In this document: in pieces, positions 34,297 to 44,165 of the stretch
How positions within the stretch are numbered: the stretch's first letter is position 1
Layout: every line of letters starts with the position of its first letter
Assembly (NCBI GenBank): GCA_949751835.1
Contig: CATKHK010000023.1
Span: 62,001-126,000, forward strand
Origin: Blepharisma japonicum
Lineage: Eukaryota > Ciliophora > Heterotrichea > Heterotrichida > Blepharismidae
Length of the DNA stretch: 64,000 bases
Direction of reading: 5' to 3'
The notes under the pieces: model-generated
Database searches by the model: none
What the model saw: the letters and a program-made list of their open reading frames with translations, nothing else
Told to the model about the DNA's origin: nothing
Position numbers and translations under genes: made by a program

Positions 34297-35184
34297 TTAA
34301 TTATCTTTAGCTTTATTTTTTGTTTTTATCCTCTTTTTGTTCCAATCCCCTCTTTGTTCTCTTTTGAGTTGAAATTTCGTCATATCTTTTCCATTCTTTT
34401 TATTCTTTTTCTTTTCTACTTTTCTTTCTCTTTTTTGAGGCAGTTTTATTTCTGCTGAATCAAAGCTTTGGTCAGCATAGTCAGATTGTTTTGTTAGTTT
34501 TTTTGGGTTAAGAAATGGATTTGATGACTTAGGTGCAGACTCCTTTGACAGTGAGGATTTCTTTTCTTTTTGTAAAGTTTCTTTATCTTTGATTCTTGTA
34601 ACGTTTAATCTTCTTCCTGAAAACATATAGTTATTCATTGAAAGAGCTTTTTTGGCTTCTTTTTTGCTCGAAAATACCACATGTGCAAACCCCTTCCCTT
34701 TTTGTGCATCTTTACCTCTGGGAATTTTTATTTCTCTGATTTGTCCAAAGTCTTTGAATTTTGACCTCAATTCTTCTTCTGTTATAGTATATGGTAAATT
34801 ATTGATGAAAATGCTGGATTTTAATTCTGTTTCTGGTTTGCTTACAATTGATACTGAAAGAATGTTTCCCTTAAAATCTTGCCCATTAAGAGAGGAAGAT
34901 AGAGAAGCATCTTCTTTATTTTTGAATAAAACACAATAAGTTCCAGATGAAGTGTCTTTAATGTTCTCGCTTGAGTTACTTTTAACCCAAACTTTTTCAA
35001 CTTCTCCGAATTGACTGAAAAGCTTTTTTATTTCTTTTCGAGTTGCAGAGAGTGCATTTTCAACCAATACTACGTTATGTTGTATAGACTCGTCTTGATT
35101 TGAAATTTTAGGATCATGATCAGTTTCTGTGTGAGATAGTTGCGATGATCCTTGCTTCTTTTGGATATCATGGCTAGCTATCAT
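34297..35184 (-). CDS. RBM34/Nop12-like RNA-binding protein with two RRMs
   Basis: 295-aa protein from ATG 35184 (MIASHDIQKKQG) to TAA 34297. RRM1 spans about 36-112 (VVLVENALSATRKEIKKLFSQFGEVEKVWV, with a degenerate RNP1). RRM2 spans about 124-198, with RNP2 SIFINNLPY and RNP1 GKGFAHVVF. The C-terminus is strongly basic (KRERKVEKKKNKKNGKD). Two central RRMs plus a basic tail are typical of RBM34/Nop12, a nucleolar factor for 60S subunit maturation. A diverged partial copy lies at 32942-33175. Confidence 0.75.
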   Translation of the reverse strand: MIASHDIQKKQGSSQLSHTETDHDPKISNQDESIQHNVVLVENALSATRKEIKKLFSQFGEVEKVWVKSNSSENIKDTSSGTYCVLFKNKEDASLSSSLNGQDFKGNILSVSIVSKPETELKSSIFINNLPYTITEEELRSKFKDFGQIREIKIPRGKDAQKGKGFAHVVFSSKKEAKKALSMNNYMFSGRRLNVTRIKDKETLQKEKKSSLSKESAPKSSNPFLNPKKLTKQSDYADQSFDSAEIKLPQKRERKVEKKKNKKNGKDMTKFQLKREQRGDWNKKRIKTKNKAKDN

Positions 35185-35395
35185 TTTTATAAAATAATGT
35201 CTATTTGCAAGGGAAGCTATTGCTATAAAGATATAAAAAACTGTCTACTTGCATAGACTTCTGCTCTTAAAATCATATAGTTCTATTTTCACCAGTATTT
35301 TCATTAATTTGATATAATTAAGATTTTGGTGATATCAGCATCATGAGTGGTAAACCATAAAATATGAATCCTATACATAATATATACATTCCATA
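35185..35395. promoter_or_regulatory. Divergent intergenic region
   Basis: 211 bp between divergent starts of the RRM gene and the GST-fold gene. No motif recognised. Confidence 0.4.
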
Positions 35396-35971
35396 ATGAG
35401 ATTGATTTATCAAACACCTGACGAAGGTGTAAAAGCAATCCTATTAGCTCTCAAATACACTGGTCTTACGGTTCAAAAAAGAATTGATAATGCTTTTATT
35501 GTCACTCTTCAAATAGACGCCCAAGACAACGTAGGAAATACAATTGAAGTCATGGGAGAGCTAAGCATAATGAGATACATTATGGAGCAATCTCCTTTCG
35601 CTGGCTCATCCAATCTGCACCTTGAAGAATGGATTATTTATAGACTTAAGCAGCTAACTACTGAATGCCCAAAAGCTGCCATAAAAACAAATAAAGAATT
35701 TATAGCTGCAGTCAGACTCTTAGAACAGCACTTAAATGGAGATTTTATTGGTGGACCTCACCCTGGAGTTGCAGATTTTCTGAGTTTTTCCTATTTACTG
35801 CAATTTTTTGTTGGAAATCCATGGACTGTCAAAACTTTTCCTTTGCTTGCAGAATCATATGCAAAGCTTAGTGAAACTTTTGGGCAAGTTCTGGAAGAGC
35901 TCGGAGAAAAAGCTCAAATCCTGAGAATTAAGAAAAAGCAAGAAAATACAGAGCCAAATCAAAATTCTTAA
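35396..35971 (+). CDS. GST-fold protein
   Basis: 191-aa protein from ATG 35396 (MRLIYQTPDEGVKAILLALKY) to TAA 35969. The C-terminal all-alpha part (about 75-175), with LHLEEWIIYRLKQL, AAVRLLEQHLNGDFIGG and HPGVADFLSFSYLLQF, matches the GST_C-like fold found in eEF1B-gamma, aminoacyl-tRNA synthetases and AIMPs, including the buried N-cap Asp of VADF. The N-terminal half is thioredoxin-like in outline but lacks an obvious Ser/Cys/Tyr active site. It is thus probably a GST-like interaction domain of the translation machinery rather than an enzyme. Convergent with the RCC1 gene, 18 bp apart. Confidence 0.6.
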   Translation: MRLIYQTPDEGVKAILLALKYTGLTVQKRIDNAFIVTLQIDAQDNVGNTIEVMGELSIMRYIMEQSPFAGSSNLHLEEWIIYRLKQLTTECPKAAIKTNKEFIAAVRLLEQHLNGDFIGGPHPGVADFLSFSYLLQFFVGNPWTVKTFPLLAESYAKLSETFGQVLEELGEKAQILRIKKKQENTEPNQNS

Positions 35972-35989
35972 TAATTATCAGTTAAAAGA

Positions 35990-38900
35990 TTAACGATATC
36001 TTTTTAGCTTTGCAACAAAAACTTTCTTGTAAATTTTCCTCATAACTCTTAATAAATTATCAGAAGCAACAAGGTATAAACGGTATTGCCATGGCATATC
36101 TCGCGCTTTACTATTAGTTTCCCTACCTTTATTTCCTACTTTTGATGGTGACTTTAGTTTGATTTTTGCTAAAGATTCAGATATGGCATTTGATAACGAT
36201 TTTGATACTGCTTTTTCTAAAGCTGAAATACCTTTCCGATATTTAATCAATTTTTGATAGCTTAATTTCACTCTTTTATCTTCTTCAGGTTTAGTTTCAA
36301 AGCTCATATCAGGATCAAAAACACAGTTTTTCACATCTCTATATGGAGAAGGCTCACTTTCTGTAGGTGCGCTATCAGTTGGCACACTATAAGTAAATTC
36401 CAACAATTTTTGAGGAGAAAAATTGTTTAGCCTTTCATAATTTGGTGTTATAAACCCAGATTTCTTTTTCACTATAAATCTCATTCTTTGCTTCAATTCG
36501 CTATCATATTGCTGCCTTTTATTGGTAGGGCTAACTATTGCTTTATTAACTGGGGCGATTGCAGGACTTTTACTTGATGGCTTCCAAGGGGGTCTTCCTG
36601 AATTGAGAGCAATTTTTAAAGCTTTATCTTTGTCCTTTTCACGATAGATATTAGGTTTAGAGATCATGTTTTGTATCAGCTTTTGCTGGTAGCTAGAAGA
36701 ATCAAAACTTTGCTGAGATGAATGATTGGCATACAGATTAGAGATGCTTGTATTATTTGAAGGTTGTGCTTCAACTTCGGCTTCGGCTTCGGCTTCAGCT
36801 TCGGCTTCGGCTTCGACTTCAGCTTCAACTTCGATTTCTACTTCTGGAGCTTTGTATGCTTGCTTAGCAGATTGACTATGCTCTACAAGCGTTGTACTAG
36901 AGGGTCTTGAAATCTCAGACTCTTCTAATTCTACTGGCTGAGATCTTTTTTCACCTGGCAAATCTAAAATAAACCCATCTGAATGAGATGGTGACACAAA
37001 ATCAAGCTTTTCTTGGTTTCTCTCAGAGATTTCTACATGCAAATCAGAGAAAACTGGCAATTGATTTGCGTTAACTGAAACAATTGAATGCTGCTTTGTG
37101 GGCATGATTTCAATTGAATGCATCAAGACCATATCATCATCTTGCTTTAAAGATTTTGGGGTGTTATTTGAAGTTTCATCATTTGTATTTGACAAATTCA
37201 TAATGCTATATATCCTCATTTTCCCATCATCGATAAAATTACACCATGTATCACTTAAAACGTTTAAATAATGCTTTTGTAGGCACTCTTCAAGCATCTG
37301 GAGCTTTTCTTCCATTATTAGCTCTCGAGCATTCTTTATTTGCTGAAAGGTACCTTTAAAATTTAGCTCAGAAGGAGTTATTATTGGCGATTCTTCTTCA
37401 TTAGCTCCAAAGGAATAATTATAAATTGCGTTGAAGATCTTTTTCTTAAGGCGCTTTATATGGGAAGAAATTCTTGTGAAAATAATTTTTGAGCTCATTT
37501 TTCTTTCATAGTCTTGTTTTCACTTTCTGATTTTTTCAGGGTCACTAGAATTTTTTCAAATTTTTAAAGCTTGTTTGAAATAAGCCATTTCATATAAAAT
37601 AATGCATCTTTTGAGCTTTTCAGTTGATTTTTGATTGCCGCTTCTTTCTTTTACATCGACCTTAAGCCATTCATCAAATTTCTTTTTTAATACCCTTTTA
37701 TTCATGCCTTTGATAACTTGCTTTAATGTTAATGCAGCAGTTTTTTTTTGTAAGCAAAAAATTTCTCTTTCTTTTATTAAAGTAAAAGCCAATAATTTAT
37801 ATTTATACGCCAATGCTGATATTTCTTGCAAAATTACCCTGCATGCTTCTTTTTTCCTTGGGCTGTAGATAGGGTAAACATTATTTTCGTTAAATTTCTG
37901 AAAATTCGAATACCTTTTAATCGCTTGAAAAGCAAAGGCTTCAGACCCTATTTTGAACCTATGATAAAGCTTCCCAATTATTCCTGGTATCAAAGCAGCC
38001 GCAAGTGTTTTCTCATACATGCATTTTATTCCTGCAAACTCTTTTATCTGCAAAAAACAATATTTAAGCACAGGATACACAAGCGGGAAAATAGATTTGG
38101 ACAGCCTTTCTTTTCTATCATGCTCTATTCGGCATTGAATTATTCTTTCTATCGTTTTGTCATTATCGCCTTTTGGATAAAGCCTCTCTAAATCTTCATG
38201 GCCTTGTGTAATAGTAAGATCTATAGAGCCTCTTAAGCTTGATCGTATAGATGAGTTTTTTTCAATTTTGTAATCAAGTGAGTCGAAAACTGAGCCAATC
38301 AGCTTATTGGCATATTCTGAGCGCTTATAAGGAGCTAGCTCTGTTAAATATCTAGCTATCTGATGCGTCGCAGGCTCCTCTGCTTCATATAAAAGCCCCG
38401 CCATATGTGAGCAGGTTGAAACTAAACTGATTCTATTATTATACTCATTATGAACTGCATATACTTTCCCAATCCAATAAGTAAGCTGGCATTCCATAAA
38501 ATCTGTGCTTGATGATAGCCGATTTTGAAATTTTTCCCTTCATTCATATATACAGCTGGAGCTTCTAGAAAACCCATAAGCAAAGTCAAGTGTGCTTGCA
38601 ATAGAAGTTATGCTATCTCCATAATTCATCGGCAATTTCACTAAATCCATGCAATCATCAAAAATATATGCTTCACCTGAGTCAGTTAAAGCTGCAATAA
38701 AATTATTTCCACAGCTCACAGCAGTTATTGAGTATTTCTCAAGCTCTGGTAATGTATAAGGGTAATTCCCAGAACCCTTTTTCGGTGACCCTGTCGGAAG
38801 TCTTCTCACTATAGAAGATCTCCTTGAATTAATATAATTGTGTGCGCTTCCTATTACTCCATACAAATACACGTAGCACCCATCAGTGCATATACAAGTA

Positions 38901-39484
38901 AAAGAAGGCCCACATAAAACTTGTTTAGCTTTAAATATTTTGGCACTTTCCACTATCATAGGAGGCTGGTTATTTATAGAAAATCCGAGCGTTCCTAATT
39001 CTCCTTGAGAACCACTTCCCCAAGTAAAAAGATGCCCCATAGAATCAATTACAGCAGCATGTGTTTTTCCTATAGATCCTTGTATTATTTCTTCGAGTTT
39101 TGGGATTTTGACAGGGATTTCAGACGAAAATAATCCTGGCTCTATGAAGAGCCCACTCTGCTTGCTGTCTACTCCTCAGATGAAAACTTCACCCTGATTA
39201 GTTATCATGATTCCAATCATATCATTACAAGCTATTGTTTTAACAGCAGTTTGAATAAAAATTTCAGTAGGTTGGTCGTTAATTTCGTCTTTTGTCAGGC
39301 CTTTTTCATAAACTTTTCCATCTTCTGCCAAACAAATTCCTTTTTTTATTCCAACGGCACATGATTTCATACTAAAATCTGACCCAAAAAGATGCTTGGG
39401 TGGAGGGATGTCTGAGGATATTCCAGTAGATTGCGGCAGCCAAAATGCTCCCTAAATAAGATTTACATATTTCTTGCTTATCAT
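35990..39484 (-). CDS. Large RCC1-repeat protein with long basic C-terminal region
   Basis: 1159-aa protein from ATG 39484 (MISKKYGAFWLPQ) to TAA 35990. It has a 15-nt intron at 39452-39466 and TGA Trp codons near 39178, 38536, 37556 and 37527. The first about 310 residues carry RCC1-type blades such as GHLFTWGSGSQGELG, GKVYEKG, NQGEVFIWG and GEAYIFDD with small-residue turns. Fewer than seven canonical blades are visible. The middle is helical and basic and looks globular. Residues about 800-1159 are disordered and contain a (Glu-Ala)n run at about 875-900. A cytoskeletal or ciliary role is inferred; no kinase domain is present. Confidence 0.75.
36770..36842 (-). repeat. Hexanucleotide microsatellite encoding (Glu-Ala)n
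   Basis: On the plus strand the hexamer TTCGGC/TTCAGC/TTCGAC is repeated about a dozen times inside the RCC1-type gene, giving EVEIEVEAEVEAEAEAEAEA. The frame is kept because the unit is six bases. Confidence 0.85.
39452..39466 (-). other. 15-nt intron (gtaaatcttatttag)
   Basis: Phase-0 intron after only six codons of the RCC1-type gene. It removes in-frame TAA/TAG and supplies the ATG exon. A at -6. Confidence 0.82.
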
Positions 39485-39660
39485 TCTTTGTCGATTTTAA
39501 TTATGACGATTTATGGAATAAGCATTAGATCTTATATTTAAAACTAAGAATAAGGAATAAAGCTAGATCGAAGTTTTTTCTATGGTAAAAATGATTTAAA
39601 TTTAAAATCTGATTTATCTAGAGTAGATTGGCAGCTTATTTGGAAGATTTTTATTTCTAG

Positions 39661-40014
39661 TTAATTCGGCTTTTCAAGGCCTTTTGATGCACGATTGTGT
39701 ATTAAAGATGCCCTGGAGTTGTAATAATTTCTGAATGACGGCCTCTCTTCGAATTGTTCAGGGTTTTTCTCTCTAAAATGCTCTGGAGCTTTGATTTTTT
39801 GCAGCTGGGAGGCATTTGGAGCCCAGGAATAGACAGCTATAAGTGCACCTATGACAACTTCAATGAGGATCTATATGAAAATTACGTCTTTTGGCATTCC
39901 GATGTGGATGCTATGCATAGAGTCTTCCATTAGATGTCTAACCTCAATTAGACTATAAACACTGTGCACAAGCATGATCAAGCCTAAGAAGAGCCCGTAA
40001 TGCTTACCTTTCAT
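39661..40014 (-). CDS. EMC5: ER membrane complex subunit 5 (EMC5/MMGT1)
   Basis: 112-aa protein from ATG 40014 (MKGKHYGLFLGLIMLVHSVY) to TAA 39661, interrupted by a 15-nt intron at 39871-39885. It is easily missed because the unspliced frame is short. TM1 is residues about 6-22. A short loop follows (MPKD), then TM2 about 50-68 (IEVVIGALIAVYSW). The C-terminal box RPSFRNYYNSRASLIHNRA matches the EMC5 family's HPSFYVFNHRGRVLF box. EMC5 is a core membrane subunit of the EMC insertase. The start is 67 bp from the divergent BET gene. Confidence 0.82.
39871..39885 (-). other. 15-nt intron (gtaattttcatatag)
   Basis: Phase-0 intron in EMC5 between GAC and ATC. It contains the only in-frame stop of the gene. 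A at -6. Confidence 0.85.
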
Positions 40015-40081
40015 TTATATTTTATTTGTCCCATAATCAGCCTAAATTTTCAATTTTCACATTAATAAATAAAAATATAAA
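40015..40081. promoter_or_regulatory. 67-bp divergent promoter region (EMC5 / BET)
   Basis: Short AT-rich gap between two outward-pointing ATGs. No TATA-like box can be assigned with confidence. Confidence 0.45.
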
Positions 40082-41359
40082 ATGAACGTGGAATTGACTA
40101 ATCATCAGCTGACAGCTCTCAATGCAAAAATGCCGTGTTTCTTCATCCTTAAGCAAACTGTTAACAAAGAATTACCACCCAGGCCATCAAAACAACGCAA
40201 ATCTGAAGTGGACAACATGGACTTGGATATTGTTTATGAACCTCAAGTTGCAGAATCTCGCCCACAACGCAACAAGAAGAAGATAGAGTTTGATGAGATC
40301 GATTCAGGACAAAAACAAAGCGAACCTTCCAAAAAAATTCAGAAAATTCTGCAGACAATAAAAAGACATCCGATGGCAGAACCTTTCTTACACCCTGTTG
40401 ATCCGAAGCAAGTTCCAGACTATTACAACGTGATTCAGGATCCTATGGATTTGGAGACAGTAGAAAGGAAGCTCAAAAGTGGCGAATATGAGACTGGGTA
40501 TCAATTTGCTATGGATATGCGCCTTATTTGGAGCAATTCGTTTTATTATAACGCTAACGGCTCTGAATTGTATCACATGACCATGACCCTCAGTACTGAA
40601 TTTGAGAAACTTATGAAAGGCAACGAAAGCTTAGTTTTGGTTGATAAAAAAGATATTATTCAGGATTTATATAAGAAACTAGAAAAACTGTCCAAAGGCA
40701 TGAAAGATCTTCAATCAGGCAAAGTTCAGACTCAGCCTACAAAGCCAGCTTCTCCACCTAAGCCTCCACTTGAAAAACCCATGAGTTTACAAGATAAAAA
40801 AGCCCTCTGCAATAGCATTAAGAAGCTTGATCCTAAATATCTGAGAGGAGTTTTAGATATTGTTCAAGAATGCATGGACATTCAAGGGGAAGAATTAGAA
40901 TTTGACATAGACAAGCTCCCTTCAAAAGTATGCAGAGAACTAGACAAGTATGTGAGAAATTGTTTACAAAACGCAAATCGCACACACAAGAAGAGTAAAC
41001 CCCAAGTGGTGAACATAAATGGAATTAAAAATGCTCAAGAAATCACTTCGAATAGGTTGACAGATTTAGACTCACAATTGCATGAGCTGGCACAAAAGTC
41101 GAGAACTGAAGTCCCAGCACAGCCAGAGCCGAAAGATGAGGAGTCTGAGAGCGAAAGTTCTTCATCGAGCGAAAGCGAAGAAGATGACATGCCAATGCCA
41201 GCGCATGATATTGATGCATATCATCAGTATCCTACCCAAATGAATACAGACTCAATGTGGAGCATATTCCGTGACAATAGTATTGATGCGTATCAAGATT
41301 TTTCTACTGGGACCTTTTCAACGATGATGGATTTTGATAAAAGTGATACATTCAAATAA
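40082..41359 (+). CDS. BET-type bromodomain protein (single bromodomain + NET domain)
   Basis: 425-aa protein from ATG 40082 to TAA 41357. The bromodomain is at residues about 78-180, with the ZA-loop PDYYNVIQDPMDLETVERKL and the acetyl-lysine Asn in SNSFYYNANGSEL. The NET domain is at about 232-305 (SLQDKKALCNSIKKLDPKYL, IVQECMDIQ, ELEFDIDKLPSKVCRELDKYV). An acidic Ser/Glu tract follows (SESESSSSSESEEDD). One bromodomain plus NET is the plant/protist BET layout. It reads acetylated histones in the nucleus and recruits transcription factors through NET. No introns; Trp codons are TGG. Confidence 0.93.
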   Translation: MNVELTNHQLTALNAKMPCFFILKQTVNKELPPRPSKQRKSEVDNMDLDIVYEPQVAESRPQRNKKKIEFDEIDSGQKQSEPSKKIQKILQTIKRHPMAEPFLHPVDPKQVPDYYNVIQDPMDLETVERKLKSGEYETGYQFAMDMRLIWSNSFYYNANGSELYHMTMTLSTEFEKLMKGNESLVLVDKKDIIQDLYKKLEKLSKGMKDLQSGKVQTQPTKPASPPKPPLEKPMSLQDKKALCNSIKKLDPKYLRGVLDIVQECMDIQGEELEFDIDKLPSKVCRELDKYVRNCLQNANRTHKKSKPQVVNINGIKNAQEITSNRLTDLDSQLHELAQKSRTEVPAQPEPKDEESESESSSSSESEEDDMPMPAHDIDAYHQYPTQMNTDSMWSIFRDNSIDAYQDFSTGTFSTMMDFDKSDTFK

Positions 41360-41655
41360 TTAACCTGAAGTTAATAATTGTATGCTGCGATTTTTATGAA
41401 AAATTGTTTATGATCCAAATAAGAATAAAATAAATATTAAAAGATATTACTGGATTAGCCAATTTAAAGATTTAGAAGTTTTTGCATATTTACTCTTGAA
41501 AAATTATATTTCGTAAAAAACTAAAATAATAAAACATATACATTTATTCTCTTATAATAATCACTTTTTTTAATTTTAGTTAGTAAAGTTGCGATATAAG
41601 TTGTTTTTTATTTAATTGAAACTTTAAAAACGCATAATTGAGTTTAAAGTTATAA
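41360..41655. other. AT-rich spacer
   Basis: 296 bp with no ORF or recognisable element. It presumably holds the BET 3' end and the promoter of the Cys-rich gene. Confidence 0.5.
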
Positions 41656-41859
41656 ATGGGTGAATGTTGTTCGGCTTTTTGCAAAGGGATTGCAATTTGC
41701 TGCAAATATACTTATAATGGAGTTGTTTATACCAAAAACAAAATAAAAGACTGTTGTTCATGCTGGTGGTACCCTTTAAAAGAGAGATGCTGTGCTTGCT
41801 GTGACTGTTGTGATAGATATTATAATCCCTATAAAGATGAATCTTATTCGACAATATAG
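41656..41859 (+). CDS. Small Cys-rich, possibly lipid-anchored protein
   Basis: 67-aa protein from ATG 41656 to TAG 41857 with 14 Cys residues, mostly in CC or CxC pairs (MGECCSAFCK, DCCSCWW, CCACCDCCDRYY). There is no signal peptide. Gly2 followed by Cys pairs suggests N-myristoylation and palmitoylation, or alternatively a metal-binding metallothionein-like or zinc-ribbon protein. The even distribution of aromatic residues and the tail YNPYKDESYSTI argue for a real coding gene. No family recognised. Confidence 0.7.
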   Translation: MGECCSAFCKGIAICCKYTYNGVVYTKNKIKDCCSCWWYPLKERCCACCDCCDRYYNPYKDESYSTI

Positions 41860-42127
41860 CAGAGCCGGAAACTTGCAGGTGACTAATAGGAGCATTTTCA
41901 CTGATAATTAATTTAACTTTTAGACAATTTTATGACGATTCAGTTTTTATTGGTTTCCTCAAACAAATAATTTTCCCCTTAAAAATATATTTAAACAAGT
42001 ACCTTAGCTTAGTATTCTAAAAAATTGCAAGACTAATTTATCTTCTATCTTATTTTTTTAATAAAGATCAGAATTGGTTACTCAAAATCCTTTATTTCGT
42101 ATTCAATAATTAGATTTTAAACTATCA
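41860..42127. other. AT-rich spacer
   Basis: 268 bp upstream of the coiled-coil gene at 42128; nothing recognisable. Confidence 0.45.
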
Positions 42128-44086
42128 ATGGCAGAATTACACAACACTCTTGGTGAAAGAGAAAATTCTGAATTTCTTGAGACCCAAATAGACCGACTTA
42201 ACGCTGCTTTAGAAGAGGCTTTAAATGATATTGAAAACAATCGTTCTTCAATCAGAATCGATAATTCTGAAATCATGAAATCAATGTGCTCAGTTCTTAC
42301 TACAGAAGAAGCTGAAGATCTCGGTCTTCAATTCGAAGGGCAATCACAAATGTATGATTCTTTCTATATGCAAGAAGACTTCGAACAAAAACTAGAAGAC
42401 TTGTTAATTCAGCTTGACCGCTATCAGATGATCATTGAAGATTTCAAAGCGTTTGAAATGCGAACTTTGGAAAATTCAAAACATATAAAAGTTGCATGCA
42501 CAGATCTTGAACTTTTAAATAGCATTAATCAATTTAAGCAGGCTGTTTCTGACAAATCTATTGAAACAGTGCAGGCAGCCTTTGGATCATTCATTTTAGA
42601 TTTGGACATCCAGCATGAGATTTTGTCAGGTCATGATATATTAAATGAAAATGTTGATGAAAACAGAAATAAAGAATACTTGGAAAAATATATAGAAACC
42701 CTTGAAAAAGAAATAGATGATCTCAAAGATAAACAAGTTCTCTGTGAAAATTTGCATAGTGGAATTCGACCTCATTTTGAAGAATCTCCAAAAAATTTGC
42801 CATCAAAAGCTGCATATGAAAATCGGATTGATATTGATAGACTAAGGACAGAAATCACTCTTGAATTGGAAATGAAATATTCTAAAAGGAAAAACCCTCA
42901 GCTAGAACTTGCTCAAGAAAAATTAAATTTACAGCTTGAAGAAGTTGAAGAAATAAAAGTGCATTATATAAACAAGCTCAAAGAATTAAATGATCAGAAG
43001 TCATCAATTATTAAAAGAGAGAATGAGCTTAAGTCCGCTAAGGCTGCTTTTGAGAGAGAAAAAGTGTCATGGCGCGAACAAATGAGAGTCCAAGAACAAG
43101 AAACTTATAAATTAAAAAGGCACTTAGAGGTGTTTTTTAAAAATTATGGATATGAAGATGTAAGTCCAGGACCTCAGCAAGCAATACCAAATGGGCTTGA
43201 TATAGAGACTTCTATTGATGAAAGCTTGAACCCTAATTCATCTAAACCACAGACACCTTCTTATAGGTTTAAACAAGTTGCAGGACTTCAGGGACACCTA
43301 CAAGAACTTGAATCAAAAATTAAGGAATATTCTGAAACTAATGAAGACCCTGACAAAATTGAATTGAAAATTGACAATGTCAAAAATAAAATATTGAACT
43401 TAAGAGGCGAAAAAGCGATTTATGAATCCAAAAAGCAGGCAAGATCATTAGCTCATATGGTTAAAATCATGGAAAAGGAATCTTCAGTAAATCAAGAAAA
43501 AAGAAGAAAAGACTTGATTCAGCAAATATATAAAAAATATGGAATTGCTTCAAAAATTATTTTAAACCCATTTAATGCAAGAAGACCAGAAACTCCTAGA
43601 GCTCGAGCGTTTTTATTCCCAATTCAAGAAGACACGCCAGAGAACGTTTCAACTTCAGAAAGTCCTGAAAGCTTTTCAAAGAAGCCTCAGCTAGAGGTTA
43701 GATTATCCCAAGACGAAAAAGCTTTAACTTTACTAGACAAAAAAGCAGACTACTTAAATCAAAAAGAAAATGAACTTTATGAGAAGGAAAAAATCTTTCA
43801 AAATCTTTGCTTAAAAAACCCAGACTCAAAAGACTTTTTTGAAATAATGAAAACAGAAAAAGAAGCTTTGGAAAGGGAAAAAGAAGTCATCAAAAATGAA
43901 AGAGAACATATTAAACAAATAAAAGAGAAACTAGAGGACGGTAATGAAAAAATGAACAAAATAAAAGAAGACCAGCTCAAAGAAAGGAAATTGTTGGACA
44001 AAGAGAAGAAAGAGCTCAATAGGCTGCGTAAAATTATATACTCGATATTGCCAACCTTGCAAATGAGTTCGGCGCATGCGGTTTAA
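42128..44086 (+). CDS. Coiled-coil protein
   Basis: 652-aa protein from ATG 42128 (MAELHNTLGE) to TAA 44084. Coiled coils span about residues 15-40, 90-130, 180-330, 380-450 and 535-635, the last very Lys/Glu-rich. A less helical linker lies at about 340-380 and a Pro-rich region at about 485-525 (PETPRARAFLFP). No introns or TGA codons. Composition and neighbours suggest a basal-body or axonemal structural protein, but there is no specific family motif. Confidence 0.75.
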   Translation: MAELHNTLGERENSEFLETQIDRLNAALEEALNDIENNRSSIRIDNSEIMKSMCSVLTTEEAEDLGLQFEGQSQMYDSFYMQEDFEQKLEDLLIQLDRYQMIIEDFKAFEMRTLENSKHIKVACTDLELLNSINQFKQAVSDKSIETVQAAFGSFILDLDIQHEILSGHDILNENVDENRNKEYLEKYIETLEKEIDDLKDKQVLCENLHSGIRPHFEESPKNLPSKAAYENRIDIDRLRTEITLELEMKYSKRKNPQLELAQEKLNLQLEEVEEIKVHYINKLKELNDQKSSIIKRENELKSAKAAFEREKVSWREQMRVQEQETYKLKRHLEVFFKNYGYEDVSPGPQQAIPNGLDIETSIDESLNPNSSKPQTPSYRFKQVAGLQGHLQELESKIKEYSETNEDPDKIELKIDNVKNKILNLRGEKAIYESKKQARSLAHMVKIMEKESSVNQEKRRKDLIQQIYKKYGIASKIILNPFNARRPETPRARAFLFPIQEDTPENVSTSESPESFSKKPQLEVRLSQDEKALTLLDKKADYLNQKENELYEKEKIFQNLCLKNPDSKDFFEIMKTEKEALEREKEVIKNEREHIKQIKEKLEDGNEKMNKIKEDQLKERKLLDKEKKELNRLRKIIYSILPTLQMSSAHAV

Positions 44087-44165
44087 ATAATGGTATTAAT
44101 TATTGAATTCTTTATTTTTATAAAAAATTTTAAATTAAATGAAATTAATCACTTTATACAATAAA

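Noticed and set aside
36770-36842. Mobile-element insertion inside the RCC1-type gene
   Set aside because: A simple 6-bp microsatellite encoding (EA)n, in frame, without flanking duplications.
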